Below are positions 41,246 through 52,190 of a stretch of 64,000 nucleotides of DNA, piece by piece (position 1 is the stretch's first letter; every line of letters starts with the position of its first letter). Made by a program: the position numbers and the translations under genes. Where the stretch lies: positions 16,771,342-16,835,341 of the forward strand of contig OY783195.1 in NCBI GenBank assembly GCA_963678675.1. Reading direction: 5' to 3'. The DNA is from Xiphydria camelus. Lineage: Eukaryota; Arthropoda; Insecta; Hymenoptera; Xiphydriidae. The notes under the pieces were generated by a model, which saw only the letters and a list, made by a program, of their open reading frames with translations, ran no database searches and had not been told where the DNA came from.

Positions 41246-41345
41246 TAAGGGGCCGTCCATAACGGCGCACCGCACCTCGCACCGCACATAGCCTGGCCCA
41301 TAGCATGGAGCAGTGCTCATAGTGACGCCTCGCATCTAGTCTAGC
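41246..41345. repeat. Piece of the 'GTGCGGTGCGCCGTTATGG' repeat
   Basis: GGGGCCGTCCATAACGGCGC ACCGCACCTCGCACCGCA at 41250-41288 is the inverse of a unit that recurs in 48632-48905. Confidence 0.5.
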
Positions 41346-41451
41346 CATTCAGTCATACTAAAGTCATTCTAACAGGAACTATAACCCACTTGTCTCTAAC
41401 AAATTACAGAATCATCGGTTTAGAGTAAGATACAGCAAAGCTACATAGGTA

Positions 41452-41863
41452 TACCGGGTGTTCTCAAACCTCTGACCCAGAGGAAAACCCTATGTTCATT
41501 AAAAAATTACGGACACAATGCAATTGATTTTATTGAAATCCGTTAAGAACTTGCGGCGAAATTAATTACTAAAAAGTAATTAATATTTTGAATTTATTCG
41601 GCATTGATGACGTCATATCAAGGCTCATGAGGATAATGTTTATAATAACGATAGCAAATGCGATTATCTTAATCGATATATTGATTAATTGATATATGAC
41701 ATCATCAATTCCGAATAAATTCAAAACATTTATTACTGTTTAATAATTAATTTCTCCGTAAATTCTTAACGGATTTCAATAAAATCAATTGCATTATGTC
41801 CGTAATTTTTTAATCAACATAGGGCTTTTCTCTGGGTCAGAGGTTTAAAAACATCCTGTATAT
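41452..41863. mobile_element. Foldback MITE with TATAC/TATA flanks
   Basis: CCGGGTGTTCTCAAACCTCT at 41455 is inverted at 41830-41862; the arms extend about 190 bp (ATTGATTTTATTGAAATCCG, TTTGAATTTATTCGG) around a ~60-base loop. ATACAGGATGT-like ends are common in insect mariner-type MITEs. Confidence 0.75.
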
Positions 41864-43182
41864 ATTGAACTGTATTAAGCCATTGACCTTGACATTTTAA
41901 AATCCTTTTTCTTTAATTTTTTAACCTTCCAGCGGAAGATGAGATTTCATCTCCGTTAACTGTCTCTCATTCAGAAGTCAACGCTGTTACATGTAATCAT
42001 AGCAAACTAAAAACAAATTATCAATTTTAGGGATATTTTGAAATAAATAGAATAAATGTTTAATTGCAATCACTGAAATGAATGACCTAAATGGAAATAA
42101 GCAAAAACTACTCGATATCAGGCACTTATGTGAAGGAGCAGCGAAAGTACAATTTATTACCCGACTACCGGGAGAGGTTCCATCATTTAACAACCGAGAA
42201 CAAATAAAAACGGCGGGTCCAACGGGCGTGGTGTAAATAGAACACCCAGTCTAGCGACAGCGACAGGCGTCGGGGTACCTCGAGTCGCAACCCCGACAGC
42301 AAAGCGTGGATTTACACGCTAGCCGCACGCAGTGCTGCCACGTAGTGGCACCACTGTGGTCTCACCGTGGCGTGATCGCGTGGCGTACACAAACTAAAAG
42401 CACCGTGGCTACACAGTGAGCACACGGAGTGGTTCACAGGATAAAGACACAGTGGTTACACTCAGTGCAGTCACGGTGCCTTTTCGACGTGCACACTTCG
42501 TAAATTTACCGACCATGAATATCGGTAAATTCACTGTCTTCACAAAATTGTTAACGAATTAATGAATTCGCTGCGGAACACGCAGCTCCCGCGGCACGCC
42601 AACATAGTTTTACGCAAATTTCAAGATTTTAGTACGGGGGTTAACTCAATCATTTTAATACGCAGGGAACACGCGTGTTCGTAATTAAATAATTTAAAGG
42701 TTCGGTGGTCGAGCAGTGCGGACGTGTGGCGGATCGCTCCTACGAAATTCGGAACTTTAGTCGGGTTTTTCGCGAGTGAGTGCGATAAAAAGTGCATGGT
42801 GGTGTTCACGGAGCAGTGCGAATAAGTGAAATGGAAGTGCGGCGAGGCCGGCGTTTATAAAGCAGTATTCGACGATTACGAAGTCTGTCGTATCGAGTTC
42901 CCTCGTGGCACGAACGCCATCATGGCCGCCGCTACATAGCGTCGGTTGACGAAAGACCGCAAAGGCCAGCAGAGGAACACCAGACGAGCGACCCTCGCGA
43001 GAAACCGCCTCGGGAGCTCCGGGACACCGAAGAGGCCCTTGCGAACGACCGAGCTATGCTGGGAGTCTACAGCGAAGTGACAATAAGCCAACCTGTCATC
43101 ATCCCCCCTCTAATCGCATAAACACAAGGAAACATGAGGAAAGCGCACTAAGAATCGTTTTAGGCGTATGATATTTCCGTAG
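41864..43182. other. Unassigned region upstream of the PKD pseudogene
   Basis: A 53-codon open frame, 42080-42241, begins MNDLNGNKQKLLDIRHLCEG and has no recognised family. Bases 42330-42480 are dense in CACGGTG/CACTGTGG words, as are 46205-46420. No exon of the kinase gene other than those below was found. Confidence 0.25.
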
Positions 43183-44346
43183 GACCTCGTTCCGTGCCAT
43201 GACGACGCATCTTCCGACGAATTTCAAAATTCCAGACCATCGAGGTAATTATTCAATCAACGTCGTATCTCGACACTTGCGATACTTTATCTTTTTTTCT
43301 TCTCCATCACTCCCTCCGTCACACTTGGTACCTCGTACGCGATAACGCAGGTGCAGCTCATCGCCGAGTAACAATATACCGCTGATGTGAATAGTTCAAA
43401 GCGCCAAGCACATGAAACGACGCGGCTCCAAGATCCTGAAGGAAGGATGGATGGTGCACTCGACGAATCGCGATCCGATGGTAGGTTGACGACGTGGCGC
43501 TGATTCGGTTTCGCTTCCCCCATCATTAAGGCGCGCGTGTTTTCAGAGGAAGAGACACTACTGGCGATTGGACACAAAGGCCATAATTCTGTTCCAAAGC
43601 GACAGCAGTTCCAAGTACTTCAAAGAGATTCCGTTGGCTGAAATTCTAGTCGTCGCCGCCGCCAGGGAACAACATTCTCGTGAGTACATAATTATGTATA
43701 TCGTTAGAAATTGTCTGTGCGCGTTTAGTCGATGTACAACGCGCGCGTTCTCTCCTTCCAGGCACGATGCATTGTTTCGAATTGAGAACGGCCAACGTCG
43801 ATTACTACGTCGGCGAAGATCCCCTCTATGGAGGTGCTAGTGGTCAGCTTCCACCGCCGGAAAGTGGCGTTGGCGCTCACTTGGCGAGGACCTGGAAAAC
43901 GAATATCAGGCAGGCATTGATGCCCGTCACCTCCGGATCGGCAAGTACGTTCAGAGCTCGCGAGTGTGCGCGCGAACGCGTACCGACGCTATACCGAAAA
44001 ACACGCGTCGTTTTCCACAGGTCGGTAGGAGCAGTCGACAACCGAGCCAGAGGAACGCGTAACCGACATGTCGCAGCTCTATCACATCTTCCCGGACGAA
44101 GTTCTTGGCTCGGGTTAATTTGATATCATCTACGGCGGAGTTCATCGCAAGACCGGCCGCGCGATGGCGATAAAGGTGATCGACAAGCTGCGTTTTACCA
44201 CCGAGCAAAAGGCCCAGCTCAAGAACGAAGTAGCCATCCTGCAGAATCTGTCCCACAGCGGAGTCGTTAATCTCGAGAGGATGTTCGAGACGCCGGAGAG
44301 GATATTCGTGGTGATGGAGAAGCTCAAGGGAGACATGCGGAAAATG
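43183..44346 (+). pseudogene. PKD: Protein kinase D (PKD) pseudogene, five exons, PH to early kinase domain
   Basis: Exons with good GT-AG borders: 43183-43244, 43351-43480, 43547-43679, 43762-43944 and 44021-44346; phases agree at every junction. The product reads SNNIPLM then a stop, [102 protein letters not shown], a stop, [22 protein letters not shown] and NEVAILQNL...[15 protein letters not shown]. This is the PH domain and the N-lobe of the kinase domain of PKD, a DAG-signalling Ser/Thr kinase. Stops TGA (43391), TAG (in the last exon) and TAA (in the Gly loop, also Gly to Asp) are each one C-to-T change from Arg or Gln codons. The copy stops after GDMRKM, where a foldback begins; C1 domains and most of the kinase are absent. 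Retained introns mean DNA-level duplication, not retrocopying. Confidence 0.9.
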
Positions 44347-44365
44347 AACACGGTGTACGAAAGTA

Positions 44366-45215
44366 ATTTCAGGGGAGCTATTCTCGACGCGTGGGAAATG
44401 CTTTTCGTGGACGAGATATTTTTCGTTAACGGATTTAAAGTTTCGTCGATCACTTTCGTTAACGATTCGAAAATTCCTTCCAAGATAGATCTCGTCAATG
44501 AAATAAATTTTCTCACACGAAAAATGTGTTTACATCCCTTAGCGACGTCTTCTTTTTAGAATCTCGTTTAATCACTTAGCAACGACCCGTCGCATCGGCC
44601 CACCGCCTCGGACAAATACCAAACCCATTCGTTGACGAAAACAGCGAGAACGACGAATGACACTTTCGTCAACGAAAAAAGTAATTTCGTTAGCGAAGGA
44701 GTTTCGCGCGTATGGGAAAACATTTCGCGTACAAAATTTCTCAACCAAAACGCAATTGCCCCTGGGGGGCAATTCTCGACACGTCAGAAACGATTTCGTG
44801 AACGGAATTATTATTTCGTTTGAGAAATTTTGTACACGGAATTTTTTCCCATACGAAACTCCTTCGTTAACGAAATTACTTTTTTCGTTGACGAAATTGT
44901 CATTCGTCGTTCTCGCTGTTTTCGTCAACGAATGTTGTTTGGTATTTGTATGCCGGTGAGTTGCATGACGAGGTGGTGGGCCGATGCGACGGGTCGTTGC
45001 TAAGTGATTAAACGAGATTCTAAAAAGAAGACGTCGCTATAAAGGATGTAAACACATTTTTCGTGTGAGAAAATTAATTTCGTTGACGAGATCTATCTTG
45101 GAAGGGATATTCGAATCGTTAACGAAAGTGATCGACGAAATTTTACGTCCGTTAACGAAAAATATTTCGTCCACGAAAAGCATTTCCCACGCGTCGAGAA
45201 TAGCACCCCTGAGCA
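44366..45215. mobile_element. Large foldback element built of CGTTAACGAAA words
   Basis: Arms of about 400 bp (44366-44760 and 44800-45215) are inverted repeats with many internal TTCGTTAACGAAA-type palindromes. The ends read GGGGAGCTATTCTCGACGCG and its inverse. It lies directly after the last PKD-like codons and probably ended the pseudogene. There is no coding capacity. Confidence 0.85.
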
Positions 45216-45535
45216 TGTTTCGCCAAGCAATCAGCTGTTCTCATGGCGACCACGTAAAACGCGACATGCGCAGCTTATTGTACTTTCGTACACCGGGACT
45301 TTCAAAAAATTATTATAAATTAACCGTGCATTTTGTCAAGTAGGTTCTTGCATCAATTTCATAGTAAATTTTCCCCGCTACAAATTGGTAGCTTCATTTT
45401 TTTGATCGAGTAAATCTAGGATGCCCAGGAAAAAGAGTATAAATTTGAATAGATTGCGGAACGCGCTTTCCTCCGTTAGTTGCACGCGTAATAAAGGAGC
45501 GTCGCGTAACGATCAGCTGATCGATTTAAGCCAAT
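45216..45535. other. No feature recognised
   Basis: No coding frame or repeat was recognised. It does not continue the PKD kinase domain. Confidence 0.25.
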
Positions 45536-45712
45536 TTGAATTACATATCGATACCTTACTTTGAAAACCTCGTAAGTGCAATTTTTGACAAAAATGCCAT
45601 TTATAGCTTACTGTGTGTTCAGATTTTAAATCTTAACGCAGTAAGCTATAAATGGCATTTTTGTCCAAAATTGCACTTACGAGGTTTTCAAAGTAAGGTA
45701 TCGATATGTATA
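45536..45712. mobile_element. Hairpin MITE
   Basis: Arms 45540-45615 and 45640-45711 are almost perfect inverted repeats (ACATATCGATACCTTACTTT / AAAGTAAGGTATCGATATGT). Confidence 0.85.
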
Positions 45713-46462
45713 ATAATTTATTACACAAAAACGGTGCATCGTGGACTATAAGTTCCGACTTGAAATTTGTAAAGAATTTTCTCCTGTACATTGGGATATT
45801 TTTATTTATGAAATTGGTTACAGAAAAAATATAGCTTCGCGATTTGTTGGCATGTGATTTTGACAGGTAGTTTTTAATTAATTACATTATTTCTCGTCAA
45901 TTTGAAGATTACCCATTTCTATATGTCATTCAGGAGATTTTTTCCTATCGATTGGTACCGGTTTTATCCTGACACTAATAAATTGTTTCGCGAATATCTA
46001 ATAAGACTATACTATAAAGTGGCTTAGGGCCAAAACTTCGATAGTTTTTAATTAATTATAAATTTTCCCGGGAATTGACGGATAATACATTTTGATATGT
46101 TAATATTGGGATCTCCAGCTACAATATGTTCATTTAATAAATGGAATAGTAAAAGAAATGTTGTTTTTTAATATAAATATTTTATTAGAATACATCCCTG
46201 TAGTCCATATGATAACTTCACAGCGAAGCCACTGGGTCTACACCATCATCTCACAGTACAAGCACTGTGGAGTCATCCTGTTATGCCACAGTGCTTCCAC
46301 TCGGTGCTCACACTGCGTGACTGCAGCGTGGCTTCACGGTGCACAGACAGATGGACACCCCAGTGCATGCACTCGAATACACCGCGTGAAAGCAGTGTGC
46401 AGTCACGGTGGCGCCACTTTGCTATCTGGGAAGCGAAGAGCCACTCGACCGCGTGCTCAAAT
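45713..46462. other. Unassigned, with CACTGTGG-type words
   Basis: Bases 46205-46420 carry many CACAGTG/CACTGTGG/CACGGTG words resembling 42330-42480. No gene was identified. Confidence 0.3.
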
Positions 46463-46590
46463 TTCAGGAGCCTCGCGGGAGAGCACGGAAACCCTCTGCC
46501 TTTCGCTCTCCTCGGACAAAGTGCAGATCCGCAATAAATTCAACTATTGCGGTGCATATGCACTTGTCCGGGGACGGCACCAATCGGACG
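46463..46590 (+). repeat. ~125-bp repeat, inverted copy at 49428-49551
   Basis: ATTTCAGGAGCCTCGCGGGA, GAAACCCTCTGCCTTT, TCGGACAAAGTGCAGA and ACTATTGCGGTGCA match the minus strand of 49428-49551. The two face each other across 2.9 kb and may be outer parts of one foldback or composite element. Confidence 0.65.
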
Positions 46591-47515
46591 AAAAAACATT
46601 ACCTGAATCTTTTCAAATTGTTTTCACGCGCCGTTAATGGTATAAATCGATTTGAAAAATAAATTTTAACTTTAAAGTTTCAAGTACCTATACATGCAAA
46701 TTTTTGTTTTTTCTCCATTTTTCAAAGAAAATATATAAAAAATGTTAAGTGACATTAAAAGGCATTTTTTTACAAGAAAGTGAAAAAAACACCAGAAAAT
46801 ATTTATTTCGCCAATGCGACAGTCGATTTTTCTTAAAAAAAATTCAGTACATTTGAAATCAATAAAAACTGTGTCGAAAAAAATGTGGTAGTGGAAGGGC
46901 CATTTCTTCATGAAGAAAAAATACTTCTTGAGTTTTTTCTTAAAAATTTTTTTTTCATCAGAAAATGCATCTATGCATAGAAACATAAAGAACATTTTCG
47001 GATTTTTGAAAAAATGTTTAAGAGAAAAAACTTAAAAAGAATTCGTTTAAAAATCAGAAAATTTTCTTTATCCTTCTATGCATAGATGCATAGAAGGATA
47101 CATGACAGTCTGATTTAAATAAATATTTTTAAGAGAAAAAACTTAAAGAATTTTTTTCTTCATGAAGAAATGGCCCTCCCACTACCAACATTTTTTCTGC
47201 ATAGTTTTTATTGATTTCAAATGTACTGAATTTTTTAAAGAAAAATCGAGACTGTCGTATTGGCGAAATAAATATGTTCTAGTGTTTTTTTCACTTTTTT
47301 GTAAGAAAGTGCCTTTTAATGTCACTGAAAATTTTTTGTATATTTTTTTTTGAAAAATTGAGAAAAAACCAAAAATTGTCATGTATACAAAGTTGTTTAT
47401 GAGATTAATAGTATACTTGAAACTTTAAAGTTAAAATTTATTTTTCAAATTGATGTATACCATTAACGGCGCCTGAAAAAAATCTAAAAAAAATTAGGTA
47501 ATGCTTTTTCATCAA
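46587..47515. mobile_element. Foldback element with ~350-400-bp arms
   Basis: Arms 46587-46990 and 47160-47515 are inverted repeats (CCGTTAATGGTAT, AAAATAAATTTTAACTTTAA, AAATATTTATTTCGCCAA-like). Between them a small palindrome CTATGCATAGATGCATAG sits at the tip. The open frames here mirror each other across the arms and are not genes. Confidence 0.8.
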
Positions 47516-47609
47516 GTATGACTATGTAAATAAAAATCAGATTTTTTTGAGACCCTCATGAAAAAGGTGGCTGTCTTGACAGAGAATGTCCCATATGGTA
47601 ATTTAGATT

Positions 47610-47975
47610 AGAAGCAGCAGAGTGCCTCTGCAACCTGGGGTCAAAGAAGGAGAAAAAAAGTGGAAGACCATCAAATGACACAACAATTAATTGATGAAAA
47701 AATAAAAAGAGGGCCAGCAGCTCGTATCCCTCCAATGAATATTAGAAACGACGAAGCAAGTCATTGGATAAAATACTCGTACGATTCCTCAAGACAAAGG
47801 TGCAAGTTTCCTACTTGCAAAGGGTTTACCCATTTCAAATGTGACAAATGTGGAGTGTTTTTGTGCCTCACAAAAGGCAAAAATTGTTTTAGATTAGGTA
47901 TTTCATTCTTAGTTTGTTCTGTAATGTTGCAAATATGCAACATAATTAGTTTTGTTAACAGTTGCATGCTGTAGT
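47610..47975 (+). pseudogene. piggyBac transposase C-terminal relic
   Basis: First frame: ECLCNLGSKKEKKSGRPS; after a frame shift: QQLIDEKIKRGPAARIPPMN, HWIKYSYDSSRQRCKFPTC and FKCDKCGVFLCLTKGKNCF. The CxxC...CxxC...C tail is that of PGBD4-type piggyBac transposases, and RGPAA-IPP is the linker that precedes it. The catalytic core is absent. A TTAA element end starts at 48091 just downstream. Confidence 0.7.
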
Positions 47976-48090
47976 TAATATGCAGTAATTTGTTTTTTGT
48001 TTCAATAGGCGTTAAAATTTAATAAACATTTTTAATAATATTTTTCACTAATCAGATATATAATCGAATACGAAAAATGTTTTCATTTAT

Positions 48091-48525
48091 TTAACCCTTA
48101 AATGCATGATTTTTTGTTTAAAAATAAAAAAATGAAAAACTGGAAGATTTTACAAAACTAATACAGGGAGAAATAAAAATAAAAATTATATTTCACTGAA
48201 CCGTTTTTTTTTTTTTCGAAAAAAGGGTATGTAGCCAAATGGCAACATCATGCATTAAGTACATAGTATGACATTACATTACGTGTGAAATTTTTTGACA
48301 CAATTATTACGTTTATTGAAACATAATTCTACATCGCACTTCTCACACTTGGTATAGGTAAGTCCTTTGCAGTTAGGCAGCTTGCATTTCATTTTCTTAT
48401 CCCGTTGCTCGCCGGTTGTCTGCAGACTGGGAAATGTCAATAATACAGTGACATGAGCGCCATGTACCAACAAATGCTTATAGCCTATTATAAAGCATAT
48501 AATTTTAACCCATTATAAGGGTTAA
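48091..48525 (-). mobile_element. Internally deleted piggyBac-like element
   Basis: TTAACCCTTA at 48091 and its inverse at 48516-48525 bound 435 bp; GCATGATTTTTT lies just inside on the left and its inverse just outside on the right. It encodes only a transposase tail (next entry). Confidence 0.6.
48282..48420 (-). pseudogene. piggyBac transposase zinc tail
   Basis: The minus strand reads TGEQRDKKMKCKLPNCKGLT, YTKCEKCDVELCF and NNCVKKFHT, then a stop. It is the final Cys-rich domain of a piggyBac-like transposase, with a natural C-terminus, but the rest is deleted. It is a sister of 47790-47900 and of the ATPase-linked tail at 15950-16100. Confidence 0.75.
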
Positions 48526-48539
48526 AAAAAATCATGCAA

Positions 48540-48910
48540 TGATACGACGGAGCACTGGGCGATGTGCGATGCTCGAGGCTCGAAGAAATACCAAGCTCTA
48601 TTTCTTGCGCGAGGGCGATGGTACCATGCCATGTGCAAGGCGAAGGGCCGTGCGCCGTTATGGACGGGCCCATCTCTTTCCACACACGCGCCTATTTACC
48701 TCGTCTATACCAGGCTAAGGGCGGTGCGAGGTGCGGTGCGCCGTTGTGGACGCTCTGTTCCTTGTGCGAGGGCGAAATGTGCGAGGCGAAGGGCCGTGCG
48801 CCGTTATGGATGGGCCCATCTCTTTCCACACACACGCGCCTATTTACCTCGCCTGTAGGAGGTTAAGTGCGGTGCGAGGGTCGGTGCGAGGTGCGGTGCG
48901 CCGTTATCCC
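48540..48910. repeat. Two tandem units of ~140 bp
   Basis: GCGAAGGGCCGTGCGCCGTTATGGA is at 48639 and 48787, each followed by GGGCCCATCTCTTTCCACAC and CTATTTACCTCG. GTGCGGTGCGCCGTT recurs at the ends. An inverse piece is at 41250. Confidence 0.75.
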
Positions 48911-49130
48911 TTAAATCGCCTATGGGGTATCAGAGTACCCCACGTTCTTTTCTATTATACTGAAGCCGCCTTCTTGAATATGGGTTCTGTGGCGCTATCT
49001 CGTGTGTTAGTTGGACATCTATTTTTTCGATCGACACAGTTGGTAAGTGGCTGCGTTTATTAGTTCAGCTTCGGCATTCGGAGGAAGCTATCATTGTCTC
49101 GTTAGGGGTCTCTCGATACCCCACATGTCG
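48911..49130. mobile_element. piggyBac (looper-like) left-end sequence
   Basis: TTAAATCGCCTATGGGGTAT followed by CAGAGTACCCCA has the TTAA-GCGCC-GGGGT-ACCCC layout of looper-type ends; a second GGGGTCTCTCGATACCCC lies at 49104. A matching inverse end may be at 56690-56753, enclosing the transposase at 52191-53887. Confidence 0.4.
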
Positions 49131-49427
49131 CCTTGCGTAAATTTTCGAGAAAATTGTCGTTTTTTTTTTCGAAAAATATTGTATGTCCGTGTTCAAAAAG
49201 TGTAAGTATTAAAAATGTATTATAGATTGTACACACATACGTACCATATGAGGCTAAACTTACTTCTCAGCGAAGAAGTTTCAATTACTATTATCTCATT
49301 ATTTATGAACTTTTGACCTATATCGATATGACTTTTCTATGCATGGTGGGAGAAGGAAATTCTTCGAAACCACCGAGCTGGAGCATGAAAATTGGCGGGA
49401 GAGTACGCAGATTCAGCGCCGTTCGAT
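49131..49427. other. No feature recognised
   Basis: AT-rich sequence with an open frame at 49313-49555 that mostly overlaps the repeat below. No family is recognised. Confidence 0.2.
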
Positions 49428-49551
49428 TGGTGTTATCCCCGAAGAAGTACACGTGCACCGCAATAGTCGAATTTATTGCGGGTCTGCACTTTGTCCGAAC
49501 AGAGCATAAAAGGCAGAGGGTTTCTGTTGCCTCCCGCGAGGCTCCTGAAAT
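49428..49551 (-). repeat. Inverted copy of the 46463-46590 repeat
   Basis: The minus-strand reading follows 46463-46590 with about one change in ten by eye. Confidence 0.65.
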
Positions 49552-49783
49552 CTGAACACGCGCGGTCGTGGCCCTTCGCTTGCGACTCGGCGCCTATCAC
49601 TCTCGCTAGACTGAGTTACTATCTATTTAGCCGGTCAAATAGACTGAAATTTCTCTGGCAGTAAATCTTTATCGTGTATCCACTGCAATATCTAGCTAGA
49701 TTTATTTTTCTCAACCGAGATTCTAGACTAACTCTCGCTAGATTGTTCTCAATGCTGTGTCCACTTGAGTAAATCTAGTTGAA

Positions 49784-50019
49784 AACGAAAGAACACGTTC
49801 GCCAGTGCGCATTTGTATTTATAATTGTGATACTATTAAACGGTACAAACCGTTGTGTCTAATTCAAAAAGCGCATTTAGTTTACTCTTTCTTAACTCTG
49901 CCATCAGTCGCTGCTCCGTCTCGCGATAAACGGAATTCGACACAACGGTTCGTACTGTTTAATGGTATCACAGTCATAAATACAAATGTGCACTGGCGCA
50001 CGTATTCTTTCAACGGATG
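49784..50019. mobile_element. Foldback element
   Basis: CGAAAGAACACGTTCGCCAG and AAACGGTACAAACCGTTGTG at 49784-49860 are inverted at 49935-50019 with scattered mismatches. The loop of ~70 bases has no coding capacity. Confidence 0.75.
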
Positions 50020-50104
50020 CGTGGTCCATCCTTCCTATCGCATACTTTCTACAATGAAGAATTTCGATGTTTCACATCTAACAATTTTCCTATACAAACG
50101 GTAT

Positions 50105-50220
50105 TTAAATGTTATTTTTAAACGTGCTAACCGATGATCAATCAATCCTCATGCTTTCATTAATGAAGGTAAATACTGCTTCGTACACCGATACAGTAAG
50201 CATGTAGTAGTAAGTGGTTA
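50105..50220. repeat. Half copy of the 17473-17674 MITE and of the 26800 repeat
   Basis: GTTATTTTTAAACGTGCTAA ... CTCATGC corresponds to one arm of the MITE at 17473; TACTGCTTCGTACACCGATA at 50172 corresponds to 26800. Confidence 0.5.
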
Positions 50221-50335
50221 CGCTAGGGCTCGGTGAAAGGGGACCATCGAGTCGTGGCGGAGAGAGCCGATGCGTCCCGAGTTAGGCCAGGCAAACGTTG
50301 GGACGCAGTTCAGTGAGGAGACGCAGGGTGACCGT

Positions 50336-50497
50336 TGCCTCTATATCTATATATGAGGAGCACAGTTCCAAAACTCGTTTAGTCCATTCGCAGTTTGTCC
50401 TATAATTGCTAATAGTTTAGCGATTATAAGACAAACTGCGAATGGACTAAATGAGTTTTGGAACTGTGCTCCTCATATAGAATAGATATAGAGGCAA
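50336..50497. mobile_element. Hairpin MITE
   Basis: TGAGGAGCACAGTTCCAAAA, CATTCGCAGTTTGTC on the left arm are inverted on the right (50420-50497) with few mismatches. Confidence 0.85.
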
Positions 50498-51118
50498 TGT
50501 TCAACGTTCGCCTGGCCTTATAGTCCAAGAGCCAGAGCTAAAAAAGGTCTCTGAATTTAATAAGCCCAGTTTTTTTATAGTTTATTACAGTGGTTGTGTA
50601 GACAAACATACTGCGGTCAGTCAAGCGAAAGCTGGGGCATATGTCTCAGGGACGCTATCAAAGTTGTCGTTCCTGCCGGGGTAATAATTTGAATTTAATA
50701 AGGTTGAAAATCGGTATACAACTTGTATATTGCATATAAATGAAGGTTACGAAGTCAGTCAGCTGAATGTGGGGGCGGAGCTGGTCAGTCAGCAAAAAAA
50801 GAAATGTTAGAAATTTCGCGCGCGCTCGGCGTTGCAGGCGATTTCAAATCAGAGTATAGAAAAGAGCGCAGGTATACTCGTAGGGGGGGTAAGAGACAAT
50901 AGCTCGGGGTCTGTTCCGTCGCACCAAGCGTACATAGGTCGTCAATATCACGGACAATTCGTTAACAGACATCTCCCGCAGTACCCGCTTTGACCGGTAC
51001 CGTCATAAAAGTGATCCGAGCCGGCTAAAGGAGAGGAGTGTCCGATGCCGCCGATGAACAATTGGGGAATTTTGATACTTAGTTTTTCCATTTCGCCAGC
51101 GTCATCGACATCCTTCCC

Positions 51119-51198
51119 CTGGCCGATCAGGGTGCGTCGCGTCGCGTCACGTTAGCCCACGCTATCCCTTCCATTGGGCTACGATGCGAATATATAAA
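51119..51198 (+). promoter_or_regulatory. TATA promoter in the foldback loop
   Basis: CCGATCAGGG, CGTCGCGTC, CCCACGCTATCCC and TATATAAA at 51191 occur in the same order as at 13421-13488. A coding start follows at 51318, about 120 bp downstream of the TATA box, a normal 5' UTR length. Confidence 0.5.
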
Positions 51199-51317
51199 TC
51201 GGGGTTAAAAGCGTGTCCTTTTCAATGTACTATCAACCATCAAGTGTCGTGTCTCAATTCGTGATGTATTGAACAATGGTTAAACCGTAGTGAGTGACGC
51301 ATGTGTTTCGTTTCAAA

Positions 51318-51473
51318 ATGAACAAAATTTGTGTATTCTGCCTCAAGAAGCATCAGCTATTAATATCATTTACAGAGAAGACTTTAACAAATTGTAAAGC
51401 AATTTTACGAATTCGTGCAAAATGTAATTTAACGTATGACAATATATCTTTGCCGTCGAATCCAGGACAAATT
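51318..51473 (+). CDS. First-exon-like coding start with CxxC, in the foldback loop
   Basis: ATG at 51318 opens MNKICVFCLKKHQLLISFTE, KTLTNCKAILRIRAKCNLTY, DNISLP; after 51473 the frame runs into the foldback arm. The CxxC start plus K-x-LxxR-x-NL-Y-x-I-LP resembles the N-terminal half of an uncharacterised insect Cys/His domain family. The matching second half (YHxxC) is absent here but a remnant of that type is at 58591-58749. I infer a captured or original first exon; the domain name is unknown to me. Confidence 0.45.
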
Positions 51474-52190
51474 GACGCTGGCGAAATGGAAAAACTAAGT
51501 ATCAAAATTCCCCAATTGTTCATCGGCGGCATCGGACACTCCTCTCCTTTAGCCGGTTCGGATCACTTTTATGACGGTATCGGTCAAAGCGGGCACTGCG
51601 GGAGATGGCTGTTAACGAATTGTCCGTGATATTTACGACCTATGTACGCTCGGTGCGACGGAACAGACCCCGAGCTATTGTCTCTTACCCCCCCTACGAG
51701 TATACCAGCGCTCTTTTCTATACTGTGATTTGAAATCGCCTGCAACGCCGAGCGCGCGCGAAATTAACTTTTCTTTTTTTGCTGACTGACCAGCTCCGCC
51801 TCCACATTCAGCTGACTGACTTCGTAACCTTCATTTATATGCAATATACAAGTTGTATACCGATTTTCAACCTTATTAAATTCAAATTATTACCCCGGCA
51901 GGAACGACAACTTTGATAGCGTCCCTGAGACATATGCCCCAGCTTTCGCTTGACTGACCGCAGTATATTTGTCTACACAACCACTGTAATAAACTATAAA
52001 AAACTGGGCTTATTAAATTAGGACCTTTTTTGGCTCTGGCTCTCCGACTATTAGCGTATTTAGCCACTCCAGCGACGTTTCACGAGCAGCCGGTCTCACC
52101 CCCGAAGCGCGGCATAAGATGTTTCACATCAAAAAAGTGTCCGTAATTTTTTTTAACTGCTCATTCCTTACATATACACAATTGTATCAG

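Larger units (their letters stand above)
50529..52043. mobile_element. Giant foldback element with gene-like loop
   Basis: Arms 50529-51103 and 51474-52043 (about 570 bp each) are near-perfect inverted repeats, for example GGCGAAATGG / CCATTTCGCC at the inner ends and AGAGCCAGAGC / GCTCTGGCTCT at the outer ends. The 370-base loop contains a TATA promoter and the start of a Cys-containing protein (next two entries). No transposase is present. It lies just before the piggyBac transposase gene. Confidence 0.88.

Noticed and set aside
41184..41246. Functional tRNA gene
   Set aside because: A and B boxes are present but the acceptor and T stems do not pair; an inverted dispersed copy exists, so it is SINE-like.
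43767..44123. 118-codon frame as a separate gene
   Set aside because: It reads through an intron of the PKD pseudogene and leaves the true frame in the last exon.
46672..46995. 107-codon Lys/Phe-rich minus frame and its + mirror at 47162-47353
   Set aside because: They mirror each other across the arms of a foldback; homopolymer-rich and not protein-like.
48562..48866. Overlapping ~100-codon Cys/Arg-rich frames
   Set aside because: They arise from two tandem 140-bp repeat units and have no protein family features.
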